DNA of 64,000 nt from Candidatus Pantoea haifensis (GCA_018842655.1 JAGTWN010000004.1:3162001-3226000), one strand, 5' to 3'. Counted from the first letter of the stretch, positions 30,136 through 47,605 are shown. Notes: a model not told the origin generated them from the sequence alone. Made by a program: numbers and translations.

Positions 30136-31467
30136 ATGGATTCACTGAAAACCTTGTATCACGCGCATATCGCTACCTTACAACAACGGGCGCAGCAGGT
30201 GCTGGCGCGTAATAAGCTTGATGCAATGCTGATCCATTCTGGCGAATTGCTGACGGTGTTTCTGGATGATCATCACTATCCTTTTAAAGTGAATCCGCAA
30301 TTCAAAGCCTGGGTTCCGGTGACGCAAGTGCCGAACTGTTGGCTCTGGATCGATGGCGTAAACAAACCGAAGCTGTGGTTCTATTCGCCAGTGGATTACT
30401 GGCATAACGTTGAGCCATTGCCAGACAGCTTCTGGACAGATGATGTCGAGGTGGCAGGCCTGACAAAAGCGGAAGAGATTGCGCAATTGCTGCCTGCACA
30501 GCGCGACAATGTGGCTTATATCGGTCCGGTGGTTGAGCGAGCTGCACAGTTAGGCATTCCCGCGGGTAATATCAACCCGAAAGCGGTAATTGATTTCCTG
30601 CATTACCATCGCAGTATCAAAACAGACTATGAACTGGCTTGTATGCGTGAGGCACAAAAGCTGGCAGTTGCGGGACATCGCGCCGCGAAGGAAGCCTTTT
30701 CTGCAGGTCTGAGCGAGTTTGATATTAACCAGGCTTACCTGACGGCAACGGGTCATCGTGACACCGATGTGCCCTATGGCAACATCATCGCGTTAAATGA
30801 ACACGCTGCGGTGCTGCACTACACCAAACTGGATCATCAGCCACCGGCGAAACGTCATAGCTTTTTGATTGACGCGGGGGCAGAGTATCTCGGCTATGCC
30901 GCTGATTTAACGCGCAGCTACGCTGCACAGAGCGGCTCATTGTACGCCAGCATGGTGGATGCGATGAATGCGGAAGAGCTGGCGCTGATCGCTACGCTAA
31001 AAACGGGTGTGCGTTACACCGATTATCATCTGCAAATGCATCAGCGCATCGCCAGGCTGTTGCTGAAGTTCGATCTGGTTCAGGGTTTGAGCGAAGAGGC
31101 CCTGGTGGCAGAGGATATTACGGGGCCGTTTATGCCACATGGTTTGGGCCATCCGCTCGGTTTGCAGGTTCATGACGTTGCCGGATTTATGCAGGATGAC
31201 AGTGGAACCCATCTCGCCGCGCCGTCGCAGTATCCTTATCTGCGCTGTACCCGCGTACTGGAGCCAGGCATGGTGTTAACCATCGAACCGGGGTTCTACA
31301 TTATTGAGTCTCTTTTGGCGCCGTTACGTGCAGGAAAATTCAGCCAGCACATCAACTGGCAGGCACTTGAAGCGTTGCAACCTTATGGCGGTATTCGTAT
31401 TGAGGATAATGTGGTGATTCACGCGAACCGCATTGAAAACATGACACGTGATTTGCATCTGGCCTGA
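30136..31467 (+). CDS. pepQ: PepQ, Xaa-Pro dipeptidase
   Basis: Manganese-dependent M24B prolidase that hydrolyses X-Pro dipeptides. The 443-residue product (443 in E. coli) has all five metal ligands at the expected positions: Asp246 (DAGAEYLG), Asp257 (ADLTRSY), His339 ([13 protein letters not shown]), Glu384 (TIEPGFY) and Glu423 (RIEDNV). It is divergent from fadBA. The stop codon overlaps the yigZ start (TGATG), indicating coupling. Confidence 0.97.
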   Translation: MDSLKTLYHAHIATLQQRAQQVLARNKLDAMLIHSGELLTVFLDDHHYPFKVNPQFKAWVPVTQVPNCWLWIDGVNKPKLWFYSPVDYWHNVEPLPDSFWTDDVEVAGLTKAEEIAQLLPAQRDNVAYIGPVVERAAQLGIPAGNINPKAVIDFLHYHRSIKTDYELACMREAQKLAVAGHRAAKEAFSAGLSEFDINQAYLTATGHRDTDVPYGNIIALNEHAAVLHYTKLDHQPPAKRHSFLIDAGAEYLGYAADLTRSYAAQSGSLYASMVDAMNAEELALIATLKTGVRYTDYHLQMHQRIARLLLKFDLVQGLSEEALVAEDITGPFMPHGLGHPLGLQVHDVAGFMQDDSGTHLAAPSQYPYLRCTRVLEPGMVLTIEPGFYIIESLLAPLRAGKFSQHINWQALEALQPYGGIRIEDNVVIHANRIENMTRDLHLA

Positions 31468-32083
31468 TGGACGCTTTCGATATTCCTGCTGATGCGCTGA
31501 GCATCAGTGAGGAGACGATTAAAAAAGCCGCTTCGTCACTCTGCTGGCGCATACCGACGGCGTAGAAGCGGCGCGCGCTTTTGTACAGCAAGTGAAAAAT
31601 GACCATCCTGACGCGCGCCATCATTGCTGGGCGTGGGTTGCAGGTGCGCCGAATGATTCACAACAACTCGGTTTTTCTGATGACGGTGAACCGTCCGGCA
31701 CGGCAGGCAAACCGATGCTGGCCCAGCTAATGGGTGCCGGAATCGGTGAAATCACGGCGGTAGTTGTGCGCTATTACGGCGGCATTATGTTAGGAACCGG
31801 TGGCCTGGTAAAAGCCTATGGCGGCGGCGTGCAGCAAGGGCTTAAACAGCTGGCCCGCATGCGTAAAGTGCCAATGCAACAGTTTTCATTGCTGTGTGAT
31901 TATGCTCAGCTCAGCGATATCGAGCGGTTAGTACAACGCTATGATGGCAAAATTACAGAGAGCCAATATCTTGATCGCATCTCGCTGACGCTGGCGATTC
32001 CTTTTGGGCAAATCGACGGTTTCCGACAAAATCTGTCAGACTTTAGTCGGGGCATGTTAACGCTGGTCCTGCTCACCCCTTGA
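31467..32083 (+). CDS. yigZ: YigZ, IMPACT/YigZ family protein (one frameshift)
   Basis: YigZ/IMPACT family protein; in E. coli its role is not well defined. The ATG at 31467 overlaps the pepQ stop. After [20 protein letters not shown] the frame breaks in a six-A run at 31521-31526; one added A gives IKKSRFVTLLAHTDGVEAAR and joins the body. The conserved RHHCWAWVAGAPNDSQQLGF and GTAGKPMLAQLMGAGIGEI are present. The repaired product has 205 residues, matching E. coli. Confidence 0.92.
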
Positions 32084-32115
32084 TCTACTCATTCTTATAT
32101 TAAAGGAACGGCTGA

Positions 32116-33563
32116 ATGCATTTTCGCGCCATTACCCGCATTGTCGGTCTGCTGGTGATCCTCTTTTCGGTCACAATGATTTTGCCCGGACTTGTTGCAC
32201 TGATTTATCGCGACGGTGCTGGCCGTGCTTTTAGCCAGACATTTATGATGGCGCTGGTAATTGGTTCACTGTTGTGGTGGCCGAACCGCAAGCAAAAGAC
32301 CGAACTGAAACCGCGAGAAGGCTTTCTTATTGTTGTGCTTTTTGGACAGTGCTGGGTAGCGTTGGTGCTATGCCCTTCGTCTTTGCTGAACAACCCCATC
32401 TTTCTGTTACCGATGCTTTCTTTGAATCTTTTTCAGGGCTCACCACGACCGGTGCAACGACGCTGGTGGGACTCGATTCTCTACCTAAAGCAATTCTGTT
32501 CTACCGGCAGATGCTGCAATGGCTCGGCGGGATGGGGATCATTGTGTTGGCGGTAGCCATTTTACCGATACTGGGCGTGGGGGAATGCAGCTGTACCGCG
32601 CCGAGATGCCGGGTCCGTTGAAAGACAATAAAATGCGGCCGCGTATTGCTGAAACGGCTAAAACCTTGTGGCTGATTTATGTCTTACTGACCATCGCCTG
32701 TGCGGTGGCTTTGTGGCTGGCGGGTATGCCGATGTTTGACGCTATTGGCCACAGTTTTTCAACTATCGCAATCGGCGGGTTTTCAACTCACGATGCCAGC
32801 CTCGGTTACTTCAACAGTGGAACGATTAATACTATCGTTGCGATTTTTTTGCTGATTTCTGGCTGTAATTACGGTTTGCACTTTTCACTGCTGAGCGGCA
32901 GAAATCTGCGTGTTTACTGGCGCGATCCTGAGTTTCGCATGTTTATTGGTGTGCAGCTCACGCTGGTGCTGATCTGTACGCTGGTCCTGTGGTTCCATAA
33001 TGTCTATGCCAGCGGCTGGCAAACACTGAATCAGGCTTTTTCCAGGTTGTCTCAATGGCCACAACGGCCGGATTTACTACCGATAGCATTGCGCGTTGGC
33101 CTCTTTTTTTACCGGTGCTGCTTCTCTGTTCTGCTTTTATTGGTGGCTGTGCCGGCTCGACCGGGGGTGGCTTAAAAGTGATTCGCATCTTGTTATTATG
33201 CAAACAAGGTAACCGTGAACTTAAACGGTTAGTCCATCCCAATGCGGTTTACACCATCAAGCTGGGCAATCGTGCACTGCCCGAACGCATTTTAGAAGCG
33301 GTATGGGGCTTTTTCTCCGCTTATGCGCTGGTATTTCTGGTTAGCATGCTGGCCATCATCGCAACGGGGGTCGATGACTTCTCCGCTTTTGCTGCGGTTG
33401 CGGCTACGCTGAATAACCTCGGTCCGGGTCTGGGTGTGGTGGCAGACAATTTTACCTCTATGAACGATATCGCTAAGTGGATATTGATTTCTACTATGCT
33501 GTTTGGTCGTCTTGAAGTGTTTACGCTGCTGGTGTTGTTAACCCCACTTTCTGGCGAGAGTGA
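32116..33563 (+). CDS. trkH: TrkH, potassium uptake channel subunit (four frameshifts)
   Basis: Membrane subunit of the Trk K+ transporter, with four channel-like repeats and selectivity-filter segments ([28 protein letters not shown] and NNLGPGLG). The sequence needs an added base at four places: five T at 32339-32343, five G at 32579-32583, five T at 33037-33041 and three T at 33548-33550. After repair the chain runs from [18 protein letters not shown] to LLTPLFWRE with a TGA at 33561-33563 and has 483 residues, exactly the E. coli length. All four are the same kind of event seen in other genes, so loss of function is not implied. Confidence 0.9.
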
Positions 33564-33582
33564 TTAACTAAGGATGCTAATG

Positions 33583-34118
33583 ATGAAAGCACTGATTCTT
33601 TTTCCAGCCGCGACGGGCAAACGCAAAAAATCGCTTCCTATATAGCAAAAGAACTGAACGGGACGTTGCCTTGCGATGTATTCAATATCTCAGAGGTGAA
33701 AACTCTGGACTGGACGCAGTACGATCGTGTTCTGATTGGCGCATCGATTCGCTATGGACATTACCATCCAGCGGTTGCGGAGTTCGTAACGCAGCATTTA
33801 CATGAACTCAAGCAACGTGCGAGTGGCTTCTTCTCTGTTAACCTGACAGCACGTAAACCTGAAAAGCGATCACCTGAGACAAATGCCTATACTGCTAAGT
33901 TTCTTCAGCAGTCGCCCTGGCAGCCTGACTGTTGCGCCGTGTTTGCAGGAGCATTGCGTTATCCGCGCTATCGCTGGTTCGATCGCATCATGATTCAGTT
34001 GATTATGCGCATGACAGGCGGCGAAACTGATTCAAGTAAAGAAGTTGAATATACCGACTGGGACCAGGTGGCGCGTTTTGCTCGGGAATTTGCTCAATTG
34101 TCAGGCAAATTGCGGTGA
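33583..34118 (+). CDS. hemG: HemG, menaquinone-dependent protoporphyrinogen oxidase (one frameshift)
   Basis: Flavodoxin-like enzyme oxidising protoporphyrinogen IX in haem synthesis with menaquinone or ubiquinone as acceptor; membrane-associated. The ATG at 33583 is followed by a break in a five-T run at 33599-33603; one added T gives [20 protein letters not shown] and joins [25 protein letters not shown] and [12 protein letters not shown]. The repaired product has 178 residues (181 in E. coli). It ends 54 bp before the rRNA P1 promoter. Confidence 0.92.
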
Positions 34119-34172
34119 AATAACCCGATTTGATGAAATTTAAATCGAACAGTAATTTTTTGCAATAAAGCC

Positions 34173-34200
34173 TTGTCAGCCCGCAGGAACTCCCTATAAT
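34173..34200 (+). promoter_or_regulatory. rRNA operon promoter P1
   Basis: TTGTCA (-35) and TATAAT (-10) with a 16-base spacer, and a GC-rich discriminator (GCGCCTCC). An AT-rich stretch just upstream (34130-34168) is consistent with an UP element. Such P1 promoters respond to ppGpp/DksA and initiating NTPs. Confidence 0.8.
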
Positions 34201-34292
34201 GCGCCTCCACTGACACGGCACACCGGCTTACGGGATGACGTGTTGAGAGGTTCAGGAGACTGAGCCGCCGGAGAAAAACTTCGAAAAAGAAG

Positions 34293-34320
34293 TTGACTCT
34301 GAAGGAGGTTAGCGTAATAT
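34293..34320 (+). promoter_or_regulatory. rRNA operon promoter P2
   Basis: TTGACT (-35) and TAATAT (-10) with a 16-base spacer, 120 bp downstream of P1, the usual tandem layout. The whole 34119-34522 gap consists of these promoters and the leader. Confidence 0.78.
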
Positions 34321-34359
34321 ACGCCACCTCGCGACAGACGGTTAACCCGCTGGTCGCAC

Positions 34360-34372
34360 TGCTCTTTAACAA
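34360..34372 (+). promoter_or_regulatory. rRNA leader boxA antitermination site
   Basis: TGCTCTTTAACAA is identical to the enterobacterial rrn boxA, where Nus factors assemble an antitermination complex. A second copy precedes the 23S gene at 36300-36312. Confidence 0.85.
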
Positions 34373-34522
34373 TTTATCAGACAATCTGTGTGGGCACTCG
34401 CAGGATTGATATCAGCGTCTCCGGACGTAAAAAATATCAAGTCTCTGCTGGGTGAACACGTAATTCATTACGAAGTTTAATTCACAGAGCATCGCTTCAC
34501 GGGTTGAAGCAAATCAAACTTT

Positions 34523-36062
<1,540 letters not shown>

Positions 36063-36151
36063 CCTGAAGATACCTTCCCGCGAAGTGCTCACACAGATTG
36101 TCTGATAGAAAGTAATGAGCAAGGCGTCTTTGCGAAGTCAGACACTGACGT

Positions 36152-36227
36152 GTCCCCTTCGTCTAGAGGCTCAGGACACCGCCCTTTCACGGCGGTAACA
36201 GGGGTTCGAATCCCCTAGGGGACGCCA
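36152..36227 (+). tRNA. tRNA-Glu (anticodon TTC)
   Basis: 76-base tRNA in the 16S-23S spacer with encoded CCA; anticodon loop CCTTTCACG. It matches E. coli tRNA-Glu almost throughout. Spacers with tRNA-Glu mark the rrnB-type operons of E. coli. Confidence 0.97.
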
Positions 36228-36262
36228 CTTGCTTGGTGACAGGTGAAAGGTGTTGCCCACGT

Positions 36263-36296
36263 ATCTTAAAGATGACTTACGAGTCATGTTTAAGAT
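36263..36296 (+). other. Strong hairpin in the tRNA-Glu to 23S spacer
   Basis: ATCTTAAAGATGACT (36263-36277) pairs with AGTCATGTTTAAGAT (36282-36296), 14 base pairs with one central G-G mismatch, around a TACG loop. It lies directly before boxA (36300-36312). Probably an rRNA precursor processing or antitermination structure. Confidence 0.65.
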
Positions 36297-36299
36297 ATT

Positions 36300-36312
36300 T
36301 GCTCTTTAACAA
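36300..36312 (+). promoter_or_regulatory. Spacer boxA before 23S
   Basis: TGCTCTTTAACAA is identical to the leader boxA at 34360-34372. It reloads the Nus antitermination complex ahead of the 23S gene. The remaining spacer to 36442 forms one side of the pre-23S processing stem and holds no gene. Confidence 0.8.
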
Positions 36313-36442
36313 TCCGGAACAAGCTGAAAATTGAAACGACGCGTCGCGCCATTTCTCCGTAACAGGGAATGGCACAGCGATGCGGACGAGTCTCTCAAAT
36401 GCTTGCAGTCTGCACGCGTTGCAAAACGCCTGTGGGTTGTGA

Positions 36443-39342
<2,900 letters not shown>

Positions 39343-39425
39343 ACAACGCCAGAGGCGTTTTTGAGAGACTTTCAGCTTGTGACGGATAATTCTGCGCGGC
39401 CTGCGGGCGGCGCGGAGACAGAATT

Positions 39426-39545
39426 TGCCTGGCGGCACTAGCGCGGTGGTCCCACCTGACCCCATGCCGAACTCAGAAGTGAAACGCCGTAGCGCCGATG
39501 GTAGTGTGGGGTCTCCCCATGCGAGAGTAGGGAACTGCCAGGCAT
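39426..39545 (+). rRNA. 5S ribosomal RNA
   Basis: 120-base 5S rRNA, TGCCTGGCGG to CTGCCAGGCAT, with the terminal stem complementary. Near base 12 it has ACTAGCGCGG where E. coli has CCGTAGCGCGG. Confidence 0.97.
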
Positions 39546-39557
39546 CCAACAGAAAAA

Positions 39558-39583
39558 GCCCCTGCGTCTGCAGGGGCTTTTTT
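39558..39583 (+). terminator. rRNA operon terminator
   Basis: GCCCCTGC (39558-39565) pairs with GCAGGGGC (39570-39577) around GTCT, followed by six T. It ends the rRNA operon before murB. Confidence 0.9.
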
Positions 39584-39688
39584 ACGTCTGCAGATTGGTA
39601 TATTTTATGCCTTAGTCTACAAATTCACCCCAAAAACCTTTTACTGATGCGGTAAACTACACGCAGATTAATCAGTTAAGGCCGTTAA

Positions 39689-40725
39689 ATGTCTAGCCAG
39701 TCTCCTTCCTTAAAAGCCGACAACACGCTTGGTCTTGATGTCAGCACTCAAACGCGCACTATTGCCGAAACGCCCAACGCTATTTTAGAGGCCTGGCAAT
39801 CAAGCCGTATGAAAGATTCTCCATTTCTGATTTTAGGTGAAGGAAGCAATGTTCTTCTCTTAGAAAATTTCGCCGGCACCGTGGTACTCAACCGCATTAA
39901 AGGTATCAAGATCGATGAGGACGTTGAAGCCTGGAAATTACATGTAGGTGCAGGGGAAAACTGGCATCAACTGGTCAAAACGACGCTGGAAAAAGGCATT
40001 ACAGGATTAGAAAATCTGGCTTTAATACCCGGCATGGTTGGCTCAGCACCGATTCAAAATATCGGAGCATACGGTGTTGAGTTAAAAGATGTTTGCGCTT
40101 ATGTAGATGTGCTTAATTTGCACAACGGCAATATTGAGCGGCTTCATCGTGACGAATGCCAGTTCGCTTATCGTGACAGCATTTTCAAGCACCAGTATCA
40201 GTCTGGCTATGCCATCGTGGCGGTAGGATTCAGCCTGAGTAAGCAGTGGCATCCTGTCTTAACATATGGCGATTTAAAGACGTTAAATCCTGCCACCGTC
40301 ACAGCCTGGGAAGTTTTTAACGCTGTATGTACGATGCGCCAAAGTAAACTTCCTGATCCAGCAATAACAGGCAATGTTGGAAGTTTTTTCAAAAACCCGG
40401 TGATCCCTCATGAACAAGCCGCAGAGTTATTAGCTCGTTTTTCTGATATGCCGCATTATCCACAACCTTCAGGTGAGGTTAAATTAGCTGCGGGGTGGTT
40501 AATTGATCGGTGCCAGCTAAAGGGGTTGCGGATAGGGGCGCAGCAGTGCATCAACAGCAAGCATTGGTACTCATTAATGCTGAAAATGCGACGCCACAAG
40601 ACTTTGTTGCACTGGCCAGAGAAGTGCGTGCCCGGGTCGGCGAAAAATTTGATGTATGGCTTGAGCCAGAAGTGCGATTTATTAAGGCCCAGGGCGAATG
40701 CAATGCGGTTGAGGTAATTTCATGA
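39689..40725 (+). CDS. murB: MurB, UDP-N-acetylenolpyruvoylglucosamine reductase (one frameshift)
   Basis: FAD/NADPH-dependent second step of peptidoglycan precursor synthesis, essential in enterobacteria. The FAD-binding segment ([13 protein letters not shown]) and [20 protein letters not shown] are present, with catalytic Ser in NVGSFFKNP. The frame breaks in a four-G run at 40522-40525; one added G gives [20 protein letters not shown] and joins the C-terminus with the catalytic Glu in WLEPEVRFI. The repaired product has 345 residues (342 in E. coli). Its stop overlaps the birA start (ATGA). Confidence 0.93.
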
Positions 40726-41681
40726 AAGACCATAGCGTACCGCTAAAACTGGTAGAAGCTTTATCTGACGGCGAATTTCACTCTGGTGAACAGCTTGGCG
40801 AGATGTTAGGCATGAGCCGGGCGGCGATTAATAAGCATATCCAGACGCTTAAAACGTGGGGGCTGGACGTCTTTACCGTCACAGGCAAGGGTTATAGCTT
40901 GCCCGCACCAGTCCAGTTATTAGACAAAGACATCATTCTGTCAAAGCTGGATACACCCAATCTGGCTGTCATCCCGGTTATTGATTCAACAAATCAGTAC
41001 TTACTGGATCGAATGAATGAGTTAAGTTCTGGCGATGCCTGCATTGCTGAATATCAACAAGCAGGGCGTGGCAGACGAGGGCGCCAGTGGTTTTCTCCTT
41101 TTGGTGCCAATCTCTATATGTCGATGTATTGGCGTTTAGAGCAAGGGCCTGCCGCCGCGATGGGATTAAGCCTGGTGATTGGTATTGTTATGGCAGAGAC
41201 GCTGCAATCGCTCGGGGCTGAAAAAGTCCGGGTAAAATGGCCAAACGATCTTTATCTTAATGACCGTAAACTTGCAGGTATTTTAGTTGAGCTAACGGGA
41301 AAAACAGGCGATGCCGCGCAAATCGTCATGGGGGCAGGTATCAATCTCGCCATGCGCTCTGCAGAAGCCGCTCAGATCAATCAAGGATGGATTAATTTGC
41401 AGGAAGCTGATGTTGAGATTGATCGTAACGAGTTAGCTGCCAGACTGATTAACAGCTTACGTACCGCCTTACCCGTCTTTGAACGTGATGGTTTAAAACC
41501 CTTCATAGAGCGTTGGGCAGCGTTAGATAATTTCATGAACCGTCCGGTTAAATTGTTGATTGGTGACAGGGAAATTCACGGCATTGCGCGAGGGGTTGAT
41601 GATCGAGGCGGTTTAATGCTGGAACAAGATGGCGAAATTAAATCGTGGGTTGGCGGCGAAATATCGTTAAGACCAAATTAA
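40722..41681 (+). CDS. birA: BirA, biotin-protein ligase and biotin operon repressor
   Basis: Attaches biotin to AccB and, as the biotinyl-AMP-bound dimer, represses the bio operon. The 319-residue product (321 in E. coli) has the N-terminal winged HTH ([20 protein letters not shown]), the biotin loop GRGRRGRQW (115-123), the lysine region [20 protein letters not shown] and a C-terminal SH3-like domain. It overlaps murB by four bases. A bidirectional terminator separates it from convergent coaA. Confidence 0.97.
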   Translation: MKDHSVPLKLVEALSDGEFHSGEQLGEMLGMSRAAINKHIQTLKTWGLDVFTVTGKGYSLPAPVQLLDKDIILSKLDTPNLAVIPVIDSTNQYLLDRMNELSSGDACIAEYQQAGRGRRGRQWFSPFGANLYMSMYWRLEQGPAAAMGLSLVIGIVMAETLQSLGAEKVRVKWPNDLYLNDRKLAGILVELTGKTGDAAQIVMGAGINLAMRSAEAAQINQGWINLQEADVEIDRNELAARLINSLRTALPVFERDGLKPFIERWAALDNFMNRPVKLLIGDREIHGIARGVDDRGGLMLEQDGEIKSWVGGEISLRPN

Positions 41682-41690
41682 TGTAAAAAA

Positions 41691-41714
41691 GCCTGCTAAT
41701 AAGCAGGCTTTTTT
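41691..41714. terminator. Bidirectional terminator between birA and coaA
   Basis: GCCTGCT (41691-41697) pairs with AGCAGGC (41702-41708) around a four-base loop, with an A-run before and a T-run after, so it can end transcripts from both sides. Confidence 0.88.
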
Positions 41715-41729
41715 ATTTCATCATAGAAT

Positions 41730-42677
41730 TTATTTGCGCAGTCGGACTTTATCAACAGCATGATTGCCACTTTTTGTCATAATTAAGCTTGCGCGCTCTC
41801 TTGTTGGCAGGATATTTTCTTTTAAATTCAGCCAGTTGATCTCTTTCCACAGGTTGCTTGCCGTTTCGATCGCTTCCTGTTCAGAGAGTTGAGCATAATG
41901 ATGAAAGTACGAGTCAGGATCGGTAAATGCGCCCTGACGGAATTTCAGGAAACGATTGATATACCATCTCTGTAATAAATCTTCCGCAGCATCCACATAT
42001 ATAGAGAAGTCTACAAAATCAGAAACAAATACATGGTGAGGATCGTGCGGATAATCCATGCCACTTTGCAGGACATTTAATCCTTCCAAAATTAGTATAT
42101 CTGGCTGCTGCACAACTTTATCGCCGTCAGGAACCACATCATAAATCAGGTGAGAGTAAACCGGTGCCGTTACCTGACCAGCACCTGACTTCAAATCAGA
42201 CACAAATTTAACCAGGCGGTGCATATCATACGATTGTGGAAAGCCTTTCTTCTTCATCAGGCCGCGTTCTTTTAATACCGCGTTTGGGTGAAGAAAGCCA
42301 TCCGTGGTGATGAGCTCGACTTTACGGTGTTCTGGCCAGCGACTGAGTAAGGCCTGCAATACACGAGCAGTAGTACTCTTACCAACTGCTACGCTACCCG
42401 CAATACTGATTATGTAAGGGATTTTCTGCCCATTGGTTCCTAAAAATTGTTCCAGCACAGCCTGACGACGCAAATTGGAACTGATATAAAAGTTTAGCAA
42501 ACGCGAAAGAGGCAAATAAATCTCAGCGACTTCTTCCAGAGAAAGATCCTCATTAATCCCTTTTAGTTGCGCAATTTCTTCTTCTGATAAGGTCATCGGA
42601 ACAGAATTGCGCAGCATAGCCCACTGTTTACGCGTGAACTGCAAGTAAGGTGTCGTAAGGGGTGTTGTTTTATCCAT
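41730..42677 (-). CDS. coaA: CoaA, pantothenate kinase
   Basis: Type I pantothenate kinase, the first and regulated step of coenzyme A synthesis. The 315-residue product (316 in E. coli) has the P-loop GSVAVGKST (Gly94 to Thr102), [20 protein letters not shown] for the substrate and LEGLNVLQ. The usual feedback-site residues of this family are in the same regions. It is read on the reverse strand, converging on birA, as in E. coli. Confidence 0.97.
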   Translation of the reverse strand: MDKTTPLTTPYLQFTRKQWAMLRNSVPMTLSEEEIAQLKGINEDLSLEEVAEIYLPLSRLLNFYISSNLRRQAVLEQFLGTNGQKIPYIISIAGSVAVGKSTTARVLQALLSRWPEHRKVELITTDGFLHPNAVLKERGLMKKKGFPQSYDMHRLVKFVSDLKSGAGQVTAPVYSHLIYDVVPDGDKVVQQPDILILEGLNVLQSGMDYPHDPHHVFVSDFVDFSIYVDAAEDLLQRWYINRFLKFRQGAFTDPDSYFHHYAQLSEQEAIETASNLWKEINWLNLKENILPTRERASLIMTKSGNHAVDKVRLRK

Positions 42678-43296
42678 AAGCGTGCTTCTGGCAGTAAGTT
42701 TTCATTCCGTCATGCTTTATAAGTCAAAAGCATTTTGGTACAGCCTAAGAATGAATTGCTGCTCACAGGGTTATTATTGGGAACAATGGATTGGAGGGTA
42801 TCACCAGTATAGCTTTCAAAAGAAGCAAAAAGATAAGTACGTTTGTGCTTTCGTCGGCGCGCCCGCAATTTTGATAAGTCTCAGTAATTTGGGATTAAAC
42901 GCACACCGTAACGCTTGTCAGACGTTCAAAAGCCTGTCTGTGTAATAAGGGATTACGGTAATCAAAGTATCCGGGCAGTTTTCTTACCGCCTGTTATGGC
43001 TTGCTCGTTCCGCCTCTGTTGTATGGCACTGTCGAAAGAATTTTAACCAAAACCGTTTTTGCAAAGTGCTGACCTCCTGCTCGACACCTCATTGATACCT
43101 GTAATGCAACTAATCCTGAAAATTTTTGCGCCTCATTTGTCACTAACCGCCTCGCAATTCGCTTTAAGCCTAAAGCGTTATGATTCTTTATACGCTGAAA
43201 AAAGTACATCTCTGAGCATTTTTTCCGCAAGAAAATGCTAAATTGCGATGATTTGCACAAATAGTAAGCGATAGAACAATTTCTGCGATTTTTTTG
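42678..43296. other. Gene-free spacer between coaA and the tRNA cluster
   Basis: About 620 bases without a supportable gene. A short forward reading frame at 42682-42945 has no family resemblance and no good ribosome site. A 13-base palindrome, GATTACGGTAATC, lies at 42951-42963. The region must hold the coaA promoter but I cannot place it confidently. Confidence 0.6.
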
Positions 43297-43325
43297 TTGC
43301 ATCCTGCAGCCGACCTTCCTAGAAT
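43297..43325 (+). promoter_or_regulatory. Promoter of the tRNA-tufB operon
   Basis: TTGCAT (43297-43302) and TAGAAT (43320-43325) with a 17-base spacer, followed by GCGCG, typical of stringently controlled stable-RNA promoters. The first tRNA starts 15 bases later. Confidence 0.75.
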
Positions 43326-43339
43326 GCGCGTCACTTGAT

Positions 43340-43415
<76 letters not shown>

Positions 43416-43422
43416 TCAAGTA

Positions 43423-43507
<85 letters not shown>

Positions 43508-43700
43508 TCTCAACAAAGAAGTTGAGAACAGGTAAACAATCAGTTTATCTGTCAGGTGAGTCACTTCTTCTCACCCTGAATTCAGATTGTGCAATAGCGC
43601 AATCAATGTCGGCCAGCTTCGCTGGCAGGCTAAGAATAATAGGGGAACTTCTCTTATTATTCACAAGCTACAGAAAGAACAGGTAGCCGAGTTCCAGGAT

Positions 43701-43775
<75 letters not shown>

Positions 43776-43780
43776 GATGT

Positions 43781-43856
43781 GCTGATATGGCTCAGTTGGT
43801 AGAGCGCACCCTTGGTAAGGGTGAGGTCCCCAGTTCGACTCTGGGTATCAGCACCA
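43781..43856 (+). tRNA. thrT: tRNA-Thr (anticodon GGT)
   Basis: 76 bases, GCTGATATGG to ATCAGCACCA, anticodon loop CTTGGTAAG. Last tRNA of the cluster, 108 bases before tufB. Confidence 0.97.
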
Positions 43857-43937
43857 CTTCCTTTATCTCCCTCCTGATTTTCTCTCTGTAATTTATTGCA
43901 GTCAGGCACTGCCTGGTTAATGTCATGATATCTTTGA

Positions 43938-45149
<1,212 letters not shown>

Positions 45150-45181
45150 TTAATCGATAACGTTTGACGCAATGCACACGG

Positions 45182-45207
45182 AAAGGGCATCATTTGATGC
45201 CCTTTTT
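45182..45207 (+). terminator. tufB terminator
   Basis: AAAGGGCATCA (45182-45192) pairs with TGATGCCCTTT (45195-45205), a perfect 11-bp stem, then T residues. The 172 bases between here and secE should contain the secE-nusG promoter, which I cannot place. Confidence 0.9.
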
Positions 45208-45379
45208 GCACGCTGTTTTATAGAACCTGGCTCATCAGTGATTTTCGATCATAATCATTGCTGAGACAGGCTCTGTTATGCGGCGTTAAATACCGAGTTA
45301 CGCCCCAAAAGCTCATTCGGTTTGGATGCCTCGCATTGCGGGGCAGAATAGTTCCTGAATTATTGTGGCAGGTTGGTTT

Positions 45380-45763
45380 ATGAGTGCGAATACCGAAGCT
45401 CAAGGGAGCGGGCGCGGCCTGGAAGCGGTAAAGTGGCTGGGCGTAGCTGTATTGTTACTCGCAGCAATCGTGGGTAATTACTATTATCGCGACGTGACAT
45501 TACCTCTGCGTGCGCTGGCTGTGGTTGTGCTGATCGCGGCGGCTGGCGGCATTGCGCTTTTGACGACCAAAGGCAAAGCGACCGTGGCTTTTGCACGTGA
45601 AGCAAGAACCGAAATGCGTAAGGTCATTTGGCCGACTCGCCAGGAAACGCTGCACACCACGTTAATCGTTGCCGCGGTTACCGCCGTGATGTCACTGATT
45701 TTGTGGGGGCTGGATGGTATTCTGGTCCGTCTGGTATCGTTTATCACTGGCCTGAGGTTCTGA
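45380..45763 (+). CDS. secE: SecE, preprotein translocase subunit
   Basis: Essential partner of SecY in the inner-membrane protein-conducting channel. The 127-residue chain has three hydrophobic helices in the E. coli manner and the conserved cytosolic stretch [20 protein letters not shown] followed by the last helix. An in-frame ATG 15 bases earlier (MAGWF) is rejected because [16 protein letters not shown] matches the E. coli start. nusG follows one base later. Confidence 0.97.
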   Translation: MSANTEAQGSGRGLEAVKWLGVAVLLLAAIVGNYYYRDVTLPLRALAVVVLIAAAGGIALLTTKGKATVAFAREARTEMRKVIWPTRQETLHTTLIVAAVTAVMSLILWGLDGILVRLVSFITGLRF

Positions 45764-45764
45764 G

Positions 45765-46310
45765 ATGTCTGAAGCTCCAAAAAAACGCTGGTACGTCGTG
45801 CAGGCGTTTTCCGGTTTTGAAGGCCGCGTAGCACAGTCGCTGCGTGAGCACATCAAATTGCACAACATGGAAGAACTGTTTGGTGATGTCATGGTTCCAA
45901 CCGAAGAGGTGGTTGAGATTCGTGGTGGCCAGCGTCGTAAAAGCGAACGCAAGTTTTTCCCCGGTTACGTTTTAGTTCAAATGGTGATGAATGACGCCAG
46001 CTGGCACCTTGTACGCAGCGTTCCGCGCGTAATGGGTTTCATTGGTGGTACATCAGACCGTCCAGCACCAATCAGCGATAAAGAAGTCGATGCGATTATG
46101 AACCGCCTGCAACAGGTGGGTGACAAGCCGCGTCCGAAAACGCTGTTCGAACCAGGTGAAATGGTCCGTGTTAATGATGGCCCGTTTGCTGACTTTAACG
46201 GTGTTGTAGAAGAGGTGGATTACGAGAAGAGCCGCCTGAAAGTGTCTGTTTCTATTTTTGGACGCGCAACACCGGTTGAACTGGACTTCGGTCAGGTGGA
46301 GAAAGGTTAA
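45765..46310 (+). CDS. nusG: NusG, transcription termination/antitermination factor
   Basis: RNA-polymerase-bound elongation factor that links to Rho and to the ribosome. The 181-residue product has the NGN domain ([20 protein letters not shown]) and a C-terminal KOW domain with [18 protein letters not shown]. It is a paralogue of RfaH encoded at 22.8 kb. It forms an operon with secE and ends before a terminator. Confidence 0.98.
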   Translation: MSEAPKKRWYVVQAFSGFEGRVAQSLREHIKLHNMEELFGDVMVPTEEVVEIRGGQRRKSERKFFPGYVLVQMVMNDASWHLVRSVPRVMGFIGGTSDRPAPISDKEVDAIMNRLQQVGDKPRPKTLFEPGEMVRVNDGPFADFNGVVEEVDYEKSRLKVSVSIFGRATPVELDFGQVEKG

Positions 46311-46343
46311 CCCTCCACTGTTCACAATTTAGCTCTTGCAGCA

Positions 46344-46376
46344 GGCGCGAAATTTCAATACAATTTCGCGCCTTTT
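46344..46376 (+). terminator. Terminator between nusG and rplK
   Basis: GGCGCGAAATT (46344-46354) pairs perfectly with AATTTCGCGCC (46362-46372) around seven bases, then TTTT. The ribosomal-protein promoter must lie between here and 46461. Confidence 0.85.
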
Positions 46377-46443
46377 GTTTTTATGCGCTGTGATCAGCGT
46401 GTAAATCGTTATCACGGGGAGCCTGTCTGTTCAGGCGTTATAA

Positions 46444-47598
<1,155 letters not shown>

Positions 47599-47605
47599 TT
47601 GTTGC

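Noticed and set aside
42682-42945. 87-codon forward frame after coaA
   Set aside because: No recognisable domain, weak start context, composition like non-coding DNA.
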